Below are positions 12,044-23,094 of a DNA stretch of 64,000 nt, in pieces. Origin of the DNA: Phallusia mammillata (Eukaryota; Chordata; Ascidiacea; Phlebobranchia; Ascidiidae). The notes under the pieces are model-generated. The model searched no databases. It was not told the DNA's origin and saw only the letters and a list, made by a program, of their open reading frames with translations. The position numbers and the translations under genes are program-made. The stretch is taken from assembly GCA_003260075.1 (NCBI GenBank), contig QLIY01000074.1, forward strand, positions 115,951-179,950, in the 5' to 3' direction. Each line of letters opens with the position of its first letter. Positions within the stretch are counted from its first letter, which is position 1.

Positions 12044-15000
12044 ATGGATGAGGTAAAGCAAAAGAAGCTGTACAGTTTAAAGAAGAACCTGAGATCAGTT
12101 CTCTTGTCGTCAAAACTTGGTGTCGCAGCTCAAAAACTGCAGGGAGAGTATAAAGGTCTTATGGGAAGCTTCATACCATACAAAGATTTCGGTTTCAAGT
12201 CCCTTGAAGAATTCATGAAGTCAATTCCAGATGTTGCTAATGCCAAGTTTAACATGAATAACGTTTTGACGTACTTTGCTGTAGCAGATGCATCTACCAA
12301 ACACATCAAGGCCATGGTACTTAAACAGAAATCATCAAAGAGACAGCGCCTTTCAAGCAGCACACAAAGAAATACTACACATACTCCAAGAAAAATTCAT
12401 GGTTATGCGAACTCCTACAAGAAAAACTTTTCACCGCTGTACAAAAGAGCAAGGCAGTGCCACTCAGTTTCTGACATTTCTATCAAGGTTACACATAATG
12501 CACCCAGAGTTATTAAATTGCGAGGAAATATGAGTGATCCAAGTCCAGTTCAAGAAAAAAAGACAGTAAGATATGCAAATACACTTGAAGTTCATGACAC
12601 CAGAAGGGTTGTAGTGCAGTCTAAAGACAAAAATGAACCAACAAATGCTTCTCAACATCGAAAAGAAGGCAATAACAAGGGACACTTGTTTGTTACAATG
12701 AGCAATGAGTCAACTAACACTTTTATGAATCCACTGATGTCCATAGAAAATGTTCGCAAAGTTGTCACTACCACTAAACCCAGCATTGAAACTGAGGTTA
12801 CCAAACCAAAAGTTGTAGTTTCTGACATGATAAGTACCAATTTGAAGAAATTGCTGGATGTTAACCCTGCTGGAATACATGCAACCAAAATTGCCGCTGT
12901 TTACAAAGAAACCTTCCAACTTGTACTACCTGAAACAGTTGTGTCATCAATTTTAAATGGAAACTTTTCAGACATACTTACTGTAAACGTAATGACAAGT
13001 TATTCTGGTACTAAGCATATCATACTTCCGAAAAATGACAATGAAATTAAAACAGAAACCAAGTCCAAGTACCTCAGTCCCACCAAGACTAAACCAGAAA
13101 AACTAGAGGTTAGTGCTCACAGATCATTATTGCCAGGAAAGGAATACCAGGTTACTGTTGTAAATGTCATGGAATGCAACCAAGTTTATGTCCAACTGAA
13201 CTCCGAAGAAACAGATATGTCCAAGATGAATCAAATTATTCATGAATCACAAAAGACAAAAGCACCATGGGGCAAGGAACAGAACTTTCAATTGTCATCT
13301 GGTTTGGTTGTGCTAACCTCGAAAGGACGCCGAGCAGTTATCCAAAATGTCTATGATATGGAATGCGACGTTCTTGAGCTCGATTTTGGTGTTATATCTC
13401 GTTTGCAGAAAAACAGTCTTTATCCAATGCCTGCTCCTGCTACCAAGTTTCACGAGTTTGCCATATGTTGTTCAATGCATCGACCAGTTGATACAGGGCC
13501 AGTATGGCAACCTGAAAGCTGTGCAAAGTTTAAGAACAAGTTTCTAGATGAGCATCTTACAATGAAGGTGGTTGAAATCTCGTCCTTTCAATCTGTGGAG
13601 ACCGATAAACTTGTTGTCAAACACTCTGTGTACTTTTACTACAATGGGTTTAACATTAATTCGCGCTTGATTCATGAAGAAAATGAATATGTTCTGAGCA
13701 AGCAGATTTCTGTTTGTGATCCATTTCACCATCAGCCTAAGGAGTCTGCGAGGTTACCAGATGGTGAATACTGTGAATTATTTGTCTTCAATGCTTCATG
13801 TACCACCGAAGTGGAGGTTTGCATCATTGGAAGTGGCTATTCTGATGGTCTTGTGGATTTGGAAACAGAAATGTTGGAGTACTACACAAAATCAAATGAC
13901 AGTTTTGCCTTGCCTCAGCCACCACCATTAAATTGCATTTATGCAGTTTTGTCTGAAGATGCCTGTGTTCGTGGAAAACTCATTTCAATAGATGGAAACC
14001 AAGGTAACATTTATCTTGTTGACAATGGAGAATTAGAAACAGTGGATTTACTTGACCTGCGGCCATTGACGGAAGACTTTTGTAAGTTTCCGTTACAAGT
14101 TATCACTGTATCTTTGGCTGGTCTGGAGCACAATATACTTGCATCTAACTCTGAGGTTCTACAAAAACTTAATGAAGCAGTTTGCTACAAACCATGCATT
14201 GGTCGCATTGTTAGTCACAGTACAACTGGCAGTAAGCGAATAAGCAACTATGTAGAGCTAATTGATACAAGCGGTGAAGTTGACGTCAACATTAATCAAC
14301 TATGTGCAAGTCTTATTATGGATGAAAGCTACTTTCCCTCACCTCCAGAAACAAATAAAACAAAACCAGTGAAAGTCGTACACATTGAAAATGACCTGAT
14401 TTATGTCCAAGTTGAAGGGAATGGCTTGCAACTTCTTACATCCTTGCTAAAAAAGGTACAAGGCTCTTTACAAAACCAGAGAGTTTCACCAACAAAGTTT
14501 CCAAGTGATTTGTATCCCGGCAAAATGTGTTTAGTAAGTGTTGCGAAGAACTTGTACAGAGCCAGAGTGGAGCAAGTCAAAGATACCAAAGTCCGTGGCA
14601 TTTCAGTGTTTCTCATTGATATTGGAAAGACCTTGCAAGTCATTCGAGGATCCCTGATGAAATTGGAATGTGAAACACTGTTGTCAATTCCACCACAAGC
14701 CATTTGCTGCCAACTGTCTCCTGCATTCGGTGACAATGGCTGTTTTGGAACAGAGGGTGATTTTCTATATATTGGTCTCAGTGAGGTAAAGGACATAAGT
14801 TCCCAAAAGGTGTTGATGAGAGTTAATGAGATTTCTGACAGCGAAGAACCGCATCTTGTTTCCATGTGGATTGAAAGTGACAACAAGGTCTGTACCTGCA
14901 TTGTTTCGGATGCTGAAATCAACAAGCGAACGCACAGTGAAACTGATACCCAGCTACAGTCATCATCAATGTCTTCACACTATTCAAGTTCCACTTCCTC

Positions 15001-15811
15001 AAGTTCTGGAGGTGATGCAAGCAAAGATATTTCAAGTCTTGCTATTCCTCTTGAAACATCTGAGATCACCAAAGCAAGCAAGTGTGAAAGTGTTGATTTT
15101 GACGACTTAGTGCAAAAAATCTTGGAGCAGATACAAGATCACAACCTTAACGATGTCAACGATAATTATTTGCAAATGCATAAGCTAGCCAACAGCAACA
15201 TGTCAAACTTCCCTGGAACATTGGTGCCAGTTAAAGTGGAGAGTGCCCTGTCACCAAGGTACATTCAACTGATACCACTTCAAAATATTAAGCAGCGAGC
15301 AGCTTTGGAAACTGCCATGACAAAGTTCTACACGCAAACATGCAATGGAGAATCCAACCCAGTGGATATTCAGAAGGGCTGCACATATGCTTTTCAGGGC
15401 TCAAATAGCAATGCAATCAATGCTTGGTTCCGAGTCACAGTCCAAAGCAAGATAAACAATTTGTTCAGTATCTATTTCATAGATTACGGGCATTGTGATG
15501 TCATAACCGGTACATCCCTTTTTCGATACTTGGGCTCGCATTTTAGTGATATTCCACCCTTAAGTATGACTGCTCGCCTTGCCGGAATTGAACCTATTGA
15601 GACAGACTGGTCACATATTGTATGTGATCGGTTTAAATTATTGGTGACCGGATGCAATTATTATGCTCATGTGCTAAAACGATCCCTTGATCCACTGTTG
15701 TATGATCGTGTGGTGTTCCATGCCTGTCTGTGTGATACTTCAAAAGACCAAGACGTTTGGCTTGAAGAAATGTTAGTTGAAGATTGGAAATGTGCAAAAT
15801 ATGTAGCTTAA
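12044..15811 (+). CDS. TDRD7: LOTUS/Tudor-domain germ-granule protein, TDRD7-like
   Basis: A single exon encodes 1255 aa; the first in-frame ATG is at 12044. The N-terminal ~75 residues form a LOTUS/OST-HTH domain, with a second LOTUS at about residues 262-335. Extended Tudor modules follow at about 366-480, 572-697, 774-897 and 1059-1190. The last retains the canonical FIDYG motif. A Ser-rich linker lies near 965-990. LOTUS domains bind RNA or Vasa-type helicases, and Tudor domains bind methylarginine on Piwi and other germ-granule proteins. A role in germ granules or piRNA-linked mRNA control is therefore expected from the family. Domain order favours TDRD7 over TDRD5 (usually one Tudor), but orthology is inferred. 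Oddly, 3.8 kb of coding sequence has no intron while its neighbours are split into nine or more exons. A pyrimidine-poor CTGTAG sits 13 bp before the ATG and could be a cis- or trans-splice acceptor. Confidence 0.85.
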   Translation: MDEVKQKKLYSLKKNLRSVLLSSKLGVAAQKLQGEYKGLMGSFIPYKDFGFKSLEEFMKSIPDVANAKFNMNNVLTYFAVADASTKHIKAMVLKQKSSKRQRLSSSTQRNTTHTPRKIHGYANSYKKNFSPLYKRARQCHSVSDISIKVTHNAPRVIKLRGNMSDPSPVQEKKTVRYANTLEVHDTRRVVVQSKDKNEPTNASQHRKEGNNKGHLFVTMSNESTNTFMNPLMSIENVRKVVTTTKPSIETEVTKPKVVVSDMISTNLKKLLDVNPAGIHATKIAAVYKETFQLVLPETVVSSILNGNFSDILTVNVMTSYSGTKHIILPKNDNEIKTETKSKYLSPTKTKPEKLEVSAHRSLLPGKEYQVTVVNVMECNQVYVQLNSEETDMSKMNQIIHESQKTKAPWGKEQNFQLSSGLVVLTSKGRRAVIQNVYDMECDVLELDFGVISRLQKNSLYPMPAPATKFHEFAICCSMHRPVDTGPVWQPESCAKFKNKFLDEHLTMKVVEISSFQSVETDKLVVKHSVYFYYNGFNINSRLIHEENEYVLSKQISVCDPFHHQPKESARLPDGEYCELFVFNASCTTEVEVCIIGSGYSDGLVDLETEMLEYYTKSNDSFALPQPPPLNCIYAVLSEDACVRGKLISIDGNQGNIYLVDNGELETVDLLDLRPLTEDFCKFPLQVITVSLAGLEHNILASNSEVLQKLNEAVCYKPCIGRIVSHSTTGSKRISNYVELIDTSGEVDVNINQLCASLIMDESYFPSPPETNKTKPVKVVHIENDLIYVQVEGNGLQLLTSLLKKVQGSLQNQRVSPTKFPSDLYPGKMCLVSVAKNLYRARVEQVKDTKVRGISVFLIDIGKTLQVIRGSLMKLECETLLSIPPQAICCQLSPAFGDNGCFGTEGDFLYIGLSEVKDISSQKVLMRVNEISDSEEPHLVSMWIESDNKVCTCIVSDAEINKRTHSETDTQLQSSSMSSHYSSSTSSSSGGDASKDISSLAIPLETSEITKASKCESVDFDDLVQKILEQIQDHNLNDVNDNYLQMHKLANSNMSNFPGTLVPVKVESALSPRYIQLIPLQNIKQRAALETAMTKFYTQTCNGESNPVDIQKGCTYAFQGSNSNAINAWFRVTVQSKINNLFSIYFIDYGHCDVITGTSLFRYLGSHFSDIPPLSMTARLAGIEPIETDWSHIVCDRFKLLVTGCNYYAHVLKRSLDPLLYDRVVFHACLCDTSKDQDVWLEEMLVEDWKCAKYVA

Positions 15812-16312
15812 ATGCAGTATAATACCAAACTGCCATGTTTTTCTGTGAATTTCAATTCTTACCACTGTCATGATTTAACAACTTTTTTTACCTTTTCTGT
15901 ACATACCTACTGTGCACATATAACACAAACTGTATTATTTTTTTGTTTCATAGCTGTTACACACCGTAAAACCACTGCCAAAGTGTTTTTTTTACACTAC
16001 ACCTAATTCTGTGCAACAGTATGTTTTCTGTCATATTATGTATAGTGCATACATGGTGCCTTTTGTTTGTGAAGTATAAAGCAGTTTATTTTACCTCCTA
16101 TGTTATGGTACCTCGCATTGTGTTAGTTGGAATTTTGTGCTTTTCACATGAAAATATCACACAGTGTCTTCATTTCATATTTGTTCACATGGTTTTCAAT
16201 TCATTTTCACTGTTTTCATTTGTTCTTCAGTGTTCATTTCGTTCGAGATTCATTTTTGTTCTTTTTTCAGTTGCTTCAATAGAATCAATAGGGCTTAGGG
16301 GTTTGTGTCATT
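15812..16312 (+). other. Short intergenic spacer between two same-strand genes
   Basis: Only about 500 bp separate the TDRD7-like stop from the AKAP17A ATG. The spacer is T-rich with several TTTCAG/TTCAG acceptor-like sites (for example near 16229 and 16270). It must hold the 3' end of one gene and the start of the other. No AATAAA close to the stop was evident. It could hold a trans-splice acceptor, but nothing here proves an operon. Confidence 0.4.
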
Positions 16313-16950
16313 ATGAATACATCACTTATTAGTGATTTGTCAGATGCTGTCGCACTGAGCGAGCAGCTCAATCTTTATCTGAAACCGATTGCCAAAGTTA
16401 ACATATGTGTGACCTTGCCCAAACTAAAGGTAGGTTACAGCAATTTAATATTGTTTGATAATAGGGGGGGGGGCGTTTGTATCATAATGAATACATCACT
16501 TATTAGTGATTTGTCGGATGCTGTCGCACTGAGCGAGCAGCTTAATCTTTATCTCAAGCCGATCGCCAAAGTTAACATATGTGTGACCCTGCCCAAACTA
16601 AAGGTAGGTTACAGCAATTTAATATTGTTTGATAATAACAGTCCATTGATAAATATCATAACCAAACAATCTTAAACTACCCCTGTTTATGGGAATAAAC
16701 TAACAAATGTTTTGGGGATTAAAATAACAAAGATTTGAATATCAAGTGAATGGGTCACTTTTGTATTGAGTGTAAATGTTAACGGGGGGGGGGGTGTCAA
16801 TTGATAAATATCATAACCAAACAATCTTGAACTACCCCTGTTTATGGGAATAAACTAACAAATGTTGTGGGATTAAAATAACAAAGATTGGAATATCAAG
16901 TGAATGGGTCACTTTTGTATTGAGTGTAAATGTTAACGTTCATTCTTGAC
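16300..16950. repeat. Two duplicated blocks covering AKAP17A exon 1 and intron 1
   Basis: 16300-16463 (including exon 1) recurs at 16474-16637 after the G run 16464-16473. 16638-16783 recurs at 16795-16937 after the G run 16784-16794. The exon 1 copies differ only at synonymous positions, for example CTCAATCTTTATCTG against CTTAATCTTTATCTC. This is consistent with two alleles. Confidence 0.8.
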
Positions 16951-19900
16951 TAAAATTACTGCTAATTTTTTTCTAATGTAGGTGTTTGCTGAGAAATCTA
17001 TTAGGCCCACCATATTTAACTTTGTGGACATCTGTTACTTTACCAGGTGGCTGGTCAAACCATCTCCAATTGGGAAGTAATGGAAAAGATCAAAATCATG
17101 TGCACCCCGCATCAGTTCACACTTCTGCGAGTATCAAAAAGCACTCTGGACTTCGTAAGATTTGAAGGAGAAGTTGAGAATAAGCTTCTATTACCCACCT
17201 TTGTAACAATGCTGGATGGAAAACAGATAAAACTTTCTGGTTTTCCTGTCCATTTAAAGGTCAGCATGTATTAATGTATACTTTTTTCTGCTGCCCACCA
17301 AAGCTTCAATAGTTGTATAGCACAGGGGTCCAGAGACAGTAGGTCGCAATCACAGATTTATGTAAAAACTCAATTTACACCAGAGAGTGTTTTGCATTTT
17401 TACCACTACTTGCATAAAGAGGTTTTGTTCTTAACAATTGTGTTTGCTATTATTTGTTTGTTACATCACAACAAGGGTTATGGTCACTAAGTTTGGCTTT
17501 GAGAGTGGAACTTGTTGCATCAAAAAGTATTGATTGACCCTTGGATGGAGCAATTCTTAAAAATTTTGTCATTGTTAATTATTAGGCATCAGCCATTTCT
17601 GTAAAGCGTTGTTTTTTGTAAGGGCATCTGATTTTTATCCTGTTGTAATGGCATAATAATAAAACAATGTTTATGTAACAAACTTTGGTTACAAAATACA
17701 ATCTTATTCATTCACTGAACCAAAATGGCTATGTGTGTTTTTTTCCCTTGTGTTCCATAAACCTGTAAAGTGCCAGAACCATTATTTCAGCAATATTACC
17801 TTGTTAGCTTTTAAATATTATTTTCAGATATCCTGTGGTGAAAGCAAAGTTTCCTTTCCCACCAGACACGACTGGGACTCATTTTTTCGAGATTCCAAAG
17901 AATTTGACGAGATGTTGCCCGGTGAACGACCGGATACAGTACATCTACAAAACGTTCCATGCAAATTCTTCACAAGCAAAGTAAGTTCAGGATGTATTTG
18001 CTGATGTTACTTTCATGTGAACTATTCATAAATTCAACTGCTCAGGGCAGTGTTTTTTAAACCAGAATTTGAACAAAGGTCATAAAAAGTTTTTTAGAAG
18101 TCTGCAACCATCTTGCAACTTTCAAAAAAAATATTTGAGTTTTTGGAATAGTTATGCTAAGCAGGACCGGGAACATCTAAAGGGATTTCTTTTTAGAATC
18201 AAGAAAAATGGTATTGTCGGGACCATAAAAAAGTAGTCTCCTCAATCAAAATGTCTACTTCTGGCACTGTATAACACAATTATATGTTTTAAAATAGATA
18301 TAAAGCTGTTTGTTCAGTGTTAGGAGCTGCAAATGATTACAACTTTAGAGCATTAATAAACACAGATATGTCAGTCATTCCCTTACTTCATCCCTAATGT
18401 TACTTGCAATTTCAGAAATCACAGACTGTAAGTGAAGAACTTGTCAAATTGGCTTTTTTGTCGTATGGTGAAATTCGAAATATTGACATACCCATGTTGG
18501 ACCCATACAGATCTGATGTGCAGGTAGGATCATGTTGTTGATAGAGCTGCCTTATTATTATAACTTGTGCAATTCACGGTTGTGACTGATGTAGCCACAT
18601 ATCACTGATGATGGCACGAGCATTTGCCGAAATGCAAAAACTATAAAGCATGTCCAACGAAGCATGTTGGCCCTTATAATTTCTTGTAAGACGCGATTAC
18701 AACATTCTAAATATTTTTAACATTGCTAAATACAGGAAATTGTTTTTAAATGTACTATATTCTATTACATTTTAGATGTACATTATTGTTAATCTTTAAA
18801 ACTTAATAACGATTTTGTGTCAATTGCATTTTACAGGCCACATCTGGAAACAACTTTCAGACATTTAGCTTTGGATCAAGGTTAAACTTTGAAGTTTATG
18901 TGCAATACACAGAATACATTGGTTTTGCAAAGTGCATGAACGCTTTAAAAGGCAAGAAACTTGTTGCTAAAGAATCCGATGGAAAAGGTGTAGCAGCAAC
19001 AATTAAGGTAACTTTGTTAAACCAAAGAAATTTTATCACAGTTTTATGCAAATTCTGAAATGTGCTTCATAGGTCGATTTTGACCGCACAAAGCATCTTA
19101 GCGCTGACACAATCAATCATCGTTTGTTGGAGAAGCAGAAAATTGAAAGATTGCAGCAAGCGCGTGAAGATGAAAAACGTAAAGAGCGGGAAGCAAAAGA
19201 ACGAAAAGCAAATGAAGAAAGGTAAGACTTCAACTTTATTACATCAAAGCAGTATTAAATTCTTCCACTTTGCTTGCATTACCTAAAAGGATGTGCCAAA
19301 ACTGCAATTGTTCTGTTTGATCCAATTGTCGGCCGAGCACGCTCGGTACATTGTGACGTCACAAACAATCCCAATTCCAGATTAGTTTTAGAGCTTTCCA
19401 AGGTCGCTTACGTCTCCAGCGATGTATTAAGCTGTGCAGGCCCCAAAAGTAGGCGTTTTTTCACCATATAATTCTAGCAATTTAAAAACAGTCATTTTTG
19501 TGTTTTGAATACCCTTTCGAACACTAGTTTTGTTTGTTAGGAGGCCAAAAATATGCAAATGTAATGCTCGGGTCAGTTTGTGCAACTGCTCGGCCAAGCA
19601 CCGAGCATCAAAACAGCAAAGGTACTTAGTAATCGGGTTCTGGCTTAGCTCGTCCTATGACTAAATGCAGGTTTTAGAGAGTGGGGATTTTGTTTTTTTG
19701 TTGGAAAAAAAGAAATAATTTGTCTTGGTTAACAAATAACTATTTAAAGTCTTGGTGTACAAACGTGTATGCAACTGTTTACGAAAAATAAGAACTGTAA
19801 AACTAAGTTAAACAAACAAAAATTTGTCACAGGGAACGCGAATTGCAAGAGATACGTGATCAGGAGGAGAGAAGAAAAAAACGGGAGGAAAAAAGGAGCA

Positions 19901-22084
19901 GAAAGAGACGAGAGAAAAAGGAAAAAGAGGAAGCTGCAAAACTGGCGCTGAAGATCGCAATGGAAGAGAGAAAACTTATGTTGGCACAAAGAAAACTTGA
20001 ATCTATTCGGTTATTAAGCGAACTTCTTGATAGAGTCAAGGTATGGAAAAAATATCTTTGTTGTTGGTTAAATAAATCTGGCGAACGGTCTCATGAAAAG
20101 GCGATAAAAAGTGCTTCAGGTCAGGGGGGGGGGCAAAAAATAAGAACTGTAAAACTAAGTTAAACAAACACAAATTTGTTACAGGGAACGCGAATTGCAA
20201 GAGATACGTGATCAGGAGGAGAGAAGAAAAAAACGAGAGGAAAAAAGGAGCAGAAAGAGACGAGAGAAAAAGGAAAAAGAGGAAGCTGCAAAACTGGCGC
20301 TGAAGATCGCAATGGAAGAGAGAAAACTTATGTTGGCACAAAGAAAACTTGAATCTATTCGGTTATTAAGCGAACTTCTTGATAGAGTCAAGGTATGGAA
20401 AAAATATCTTTGTTGTTGGTTAAATAAATCTGGCAAACGGTCTCATGAAAAGGCGATAAAAAGTGCTTCAGGTCAGATTTTGGGGCTAGTACTTTCGGAT
20501 TAGAACCCCCAAATTAACCCGTACACAGCTCTGTGCTAGATAGTAGATTGAAGGCGTTATACCGAATCAAGCCCCTCTCCCAAGCATTTCCATATGGCCA
20601 GGCACAGGCTAGAAAACTCTAGCCTGCGGTGGGATTCGAACCCACGAGTTTTTTTGGAATTCGCGCTCTACCAAATGAGCTACACAGACTTTGCTGCACA
20701 TGTCAGCTTCGTAGTGGGGAATTGCCTGTTTAACCATTGGTCAGCTGATATGAATACATTCATACTAGGATCAGCCCTGAAGCGTCTATGTAGACCAGCG
20801 ATCACGGAATACTCGTTTATAACGCTCTGTGTTTATTGTTCGTTTGTAAAAAGGTATTTCATTAATTCGGTCGGTGGTAGCTCATTCGTCCAATTTGAAA
20901 AGATCTTGTAATTCAGAAATACGTATACATATTGGATTGTGTGTTCAGACAGGCTATTTACTTTGTTCACTTTACCGATTTTTTTTTTCATATTAGCTGT
21001 TTATCTGCTTATTTCAAGGAAAAATATTAAAAAATGTTCACTGTGTGTTTGCAAACAGAACGAAGCCCAACAAGCTGAGGTGGAAAGACTGGAAAGAGAA
21101 ATCGCGAAAAAGGCGGAAGAAGAGAGAAAGAAAAGGGGGGGGGGGACCGAGGAACGAAAACGGAGGGAAAAGGAAGAAAGAAAAAGAGTAAATTATTTAG
21201 TCCACGTAAAATTAAAGAAAAAAAGATATAAACCCTATTAAAACGTAAACAATATGGTGACACTTGAGTTTTCAAAAACAATATTACATGTATATCACAA
21301 ATGTTGCACCGATGTTTCGGTTTCGGCCCCAACTTTTCAAAAAATTCTGCCAAAACCGATTTTTTTAATTCATGAATTCAATGCCTAAAGTTTCTACAAT
21401 CAACCATTCAAATTAAATAACTCCTATATTAAGCAATCGTTCTCTCTACAAAGCAAGAGTTACTTTGTTTGCAAAATATTAGGTATTTTATTCAGCCAAC
21501 ATATGACAAAAGTTGTTATGTGTTGTCATACATAAATTGACATGGATTAACAACACAAGATTCAGTTCAAAACATCCATAAAAAATAGGGGGGGGGGGTC
21601 TAACATATGACAAAAGTTGTTATGGGGTGTCATACATAAATTTACATGGATTAACAACACAAGATTCAGTTCAAAACATCCATAAAAAATAAATTTTAGG
21701 TTTAGCCTTATTCAGCCGAAATTATTTGGCCTGATTTGCCCTAATATTCGGTTTCGGCCCGGTCATTTTATGCGGGTTCGTTACATCAAGATATATCACC
21801 ATAAGGATTTAATGTACAACATAAATTAGGTATTGTGCAGTTAACATAAGAAATTTATTGTGTACCAATTTACATCAATTTCCGTTTCTTACAATTTCGT
21901 TCTTTAGGAAAAGCTAAAGCGAAAGGAGCTTGAAATGAAATCCCGCCTTTTGAAGAGAAAACTCGACGAAGATTACAAAAAAGGAGAGAAACGAAGGAAA
22001 AAGGCAATGAAACATTTGAAATCGGGGAAACACCTTTCATCGGCTATTGTCGTCCGATCATCTGAGTCTCTTTCCCCAAGATAA
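16313..22084 (+). CDS. AKAP17A: A-kinase anchor protein 17A (splicing factor XE7)
   Basis: Nine exons join in phase into about 474 aa: 16313-16429, 17047-17259, 17828-17980, 18416-18523, 18837-19007, 19073-19221, 19833-20040, 21059-21187 and 21908-22084. The N-terminus follows the vertebrate protein closely: LYLKPIAK, SNWEVMEKIK, DFVRFEGEVENK, TRHDWDSFFRDSK, LPGERPDTVHL, IRNIDIPMLDPYR and FEVYVQYTEY. The RRM-like region is followed by a long Lys/Arg/Glu-rich coiled coil containing EERKLMLAQRKLESIRLL. The family protein is a nuclear speckle splicing regulator that tethers PKA. The protein is shorter than the 695-aa human form because the C-terminal RS-rich part is reduced. Exon 1 and exon 7 appear twice (16487-16603, 20185-20392) beside G runs. 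Exon 8 contains an 11-G run that adds an improbable Gly stretch, so coding sequence there is probably wrong or missing. Confidence 0.95.
18595..18690 (+). other. CTGATGA...CCGAAA motif, retroelement or hammerhead-like remnant
   Basis: Intron 4 of AKAP17A contains CACTGATGATGGCA then TGCCGAAATGC then GCATGTC. This resembles the CTGATGA/GAAA core seen in hammerhead ribozymes of Penelope-like and related retroelements. A 4-bp GGCA/TGCC stem can form. One extra base follows CTGATGA and the expected cleavage position is a G after the stem, so activity is unlikely. A related CTGATGAAG...GGGAAAGTC occurs at about 43373-43411. Confidence 0.25.
19790..20500. repeat. Duplicated block covering AKAP17A exon 7
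   Basis: 19790-20123 recurs at 20134-20475, separated by the G run 20124-20133. Both copies hold the whole 208-bp exon 7 with intact splice sites and only silent or intronic differences. Including both would not preserve the reading frame (208 is not a multiple of three). Only one copy can therefore be in the mature message, which supports an assembly origin. Confidence 0.85.
20505..20900 (-). mobile_element. tRNA-derived SINE in AKAP17A intron 7
   Basis: On the minus strand the segment contains GTGTAGCTCATTTGGTAGAGC, here the D-arm/box A of a tRNA, then GTGGGTTCGAATCCCAC, a perfect T-arm/box B. The D stem (GCTC/GAGC) and the 5-bp T stem are intact. The acceptor and anticodon stems do not pair, so this is a SINE head, not a functional tRNA gene. 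The body (around 20760-20830) is related to 45440-45520, where a second member lies in a P450 intron. Confidence 0.7.
21510..21700. repeat. Duplicated block around G run 21588-21598
   Basis: About 90 bp (CATATGACAAAAGTTGTTATG onward) is present before and after the run, with three or four differences. It lies in the last intron of AKAP17A. Confidence 0.75.
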
Positions 22085-23094
22085 CCCACTGTATAAAACC
22101 CACCTAAATATCAGGGTTACCTAAAAAGTTCAAAACAAAAAGTAGCGGCATAATAGCAGTACCTCTGTATGTGTTATTGTTTCTGATACTGGGCTATAGG
22201 CATGCTACGTCATTCTTATATGACGTCATGGAATTTGGATGTACTCCGTTTAGTCGATACTTACTCTAATGTTGACTTGTGGCAAAAAGTGTCGTAAATT
22301 AGTCTTCAGACACATTGTGATGGCTCATGTCATTTTGGCGTTTTTTCTGTCTCCTTGAGCATGATGTTTCTTTTATTTTTGATTTAAAGCCCATGTGGAC
22401 AATTGTGTTTGTGCGATGTCCAAGACACGCGAATATTCGTTAAGCCTTCGCGGTTCGTTTGCAAACATTCCACTTAACAAGGATGTGTTATTTTCAATAT
22501 CTCGACCGACAACGACACATAGCCTGTAGAAAGACGTTTTCAGAAGACATTGTAGACAGCCGTGCTACATTATGTACTACTGTGTTGCGAATATTGTTGC
22601 TTTATGAACCGATCAGCTAATGAACCAAACTGTTTTTTTCCTGCTGCCCGCCTCAAGTCTCTTGGATCATTTTTATTCGATTTTTTTGACTTGGGGGGGT
22701 TGGTTACTTGAATTTAACTTTAACCAGTTTGTTTTCACTTGGCTGGAGCAATGCCTCTCCAGTTTCTTGTTCAAGGAAACACAAGTTACCGGGACAGGAC
22801 TATAGAACCCACAATTTTGTGAACAATAGGCGGCTGCGTTAACTACTCGGCTATATACGTAGTTTGGTCTTGTAACAAAACCAGCAGAGGCAAAAAGTCG
22901 TAGAAAAGTTCGGCCAAGCGATAAAATACGCTGTGCCAAGGCGGTACGCCGATAATAATCGTTCAAGCTACTATTTATTGCAAAGAAATATGCGAAAACA
23001 GTACAAAATGTATTTTTTTACAAACATGTCCTAGTAATTAAAAGGCAACCGTGTGACAAAGTCGCAGAAAAGGTAAAGTATGACAATGAGTTTA
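22085..23094. other. Convergent intergenic region, AKAP17A 3' side
   Basis: This 1-kb gap lies between the AKAP17A stop and the GMPPA stop, which face each other. It should hold both 3' UTRs. Apart from the SINE-like segment at 22675-22865, nothing specific is seen. Confidence 0.5.
22675..22865 (-). mobile_element. Degenerate tRNA-derived SINE
   Basis: Read on the minus strand it contains TAGCCGAGTAGTTAACGC (box A-like) followed by GTGGGTTCTATAGTCC (box B-like). Upstream, the segments GGAGCAATG and AAGGAAACA match a second copy at 39300-39450. The two copies share order and orientation, indicating one family. Confidence 0.5.

Noticed and set aside
19744..20436. Long minus-strand frames rich in Phe/Leu/Ser
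   Set aside because: They are the antisense of the Lys/Glu/Arg-rich AKAP17A exon 7.
20590..20700. A functional tRNA gene
   Set aside because: Box A and box B are good, but acceptor and anticodon stems do not pair and a SINE body follows; called a SINE.
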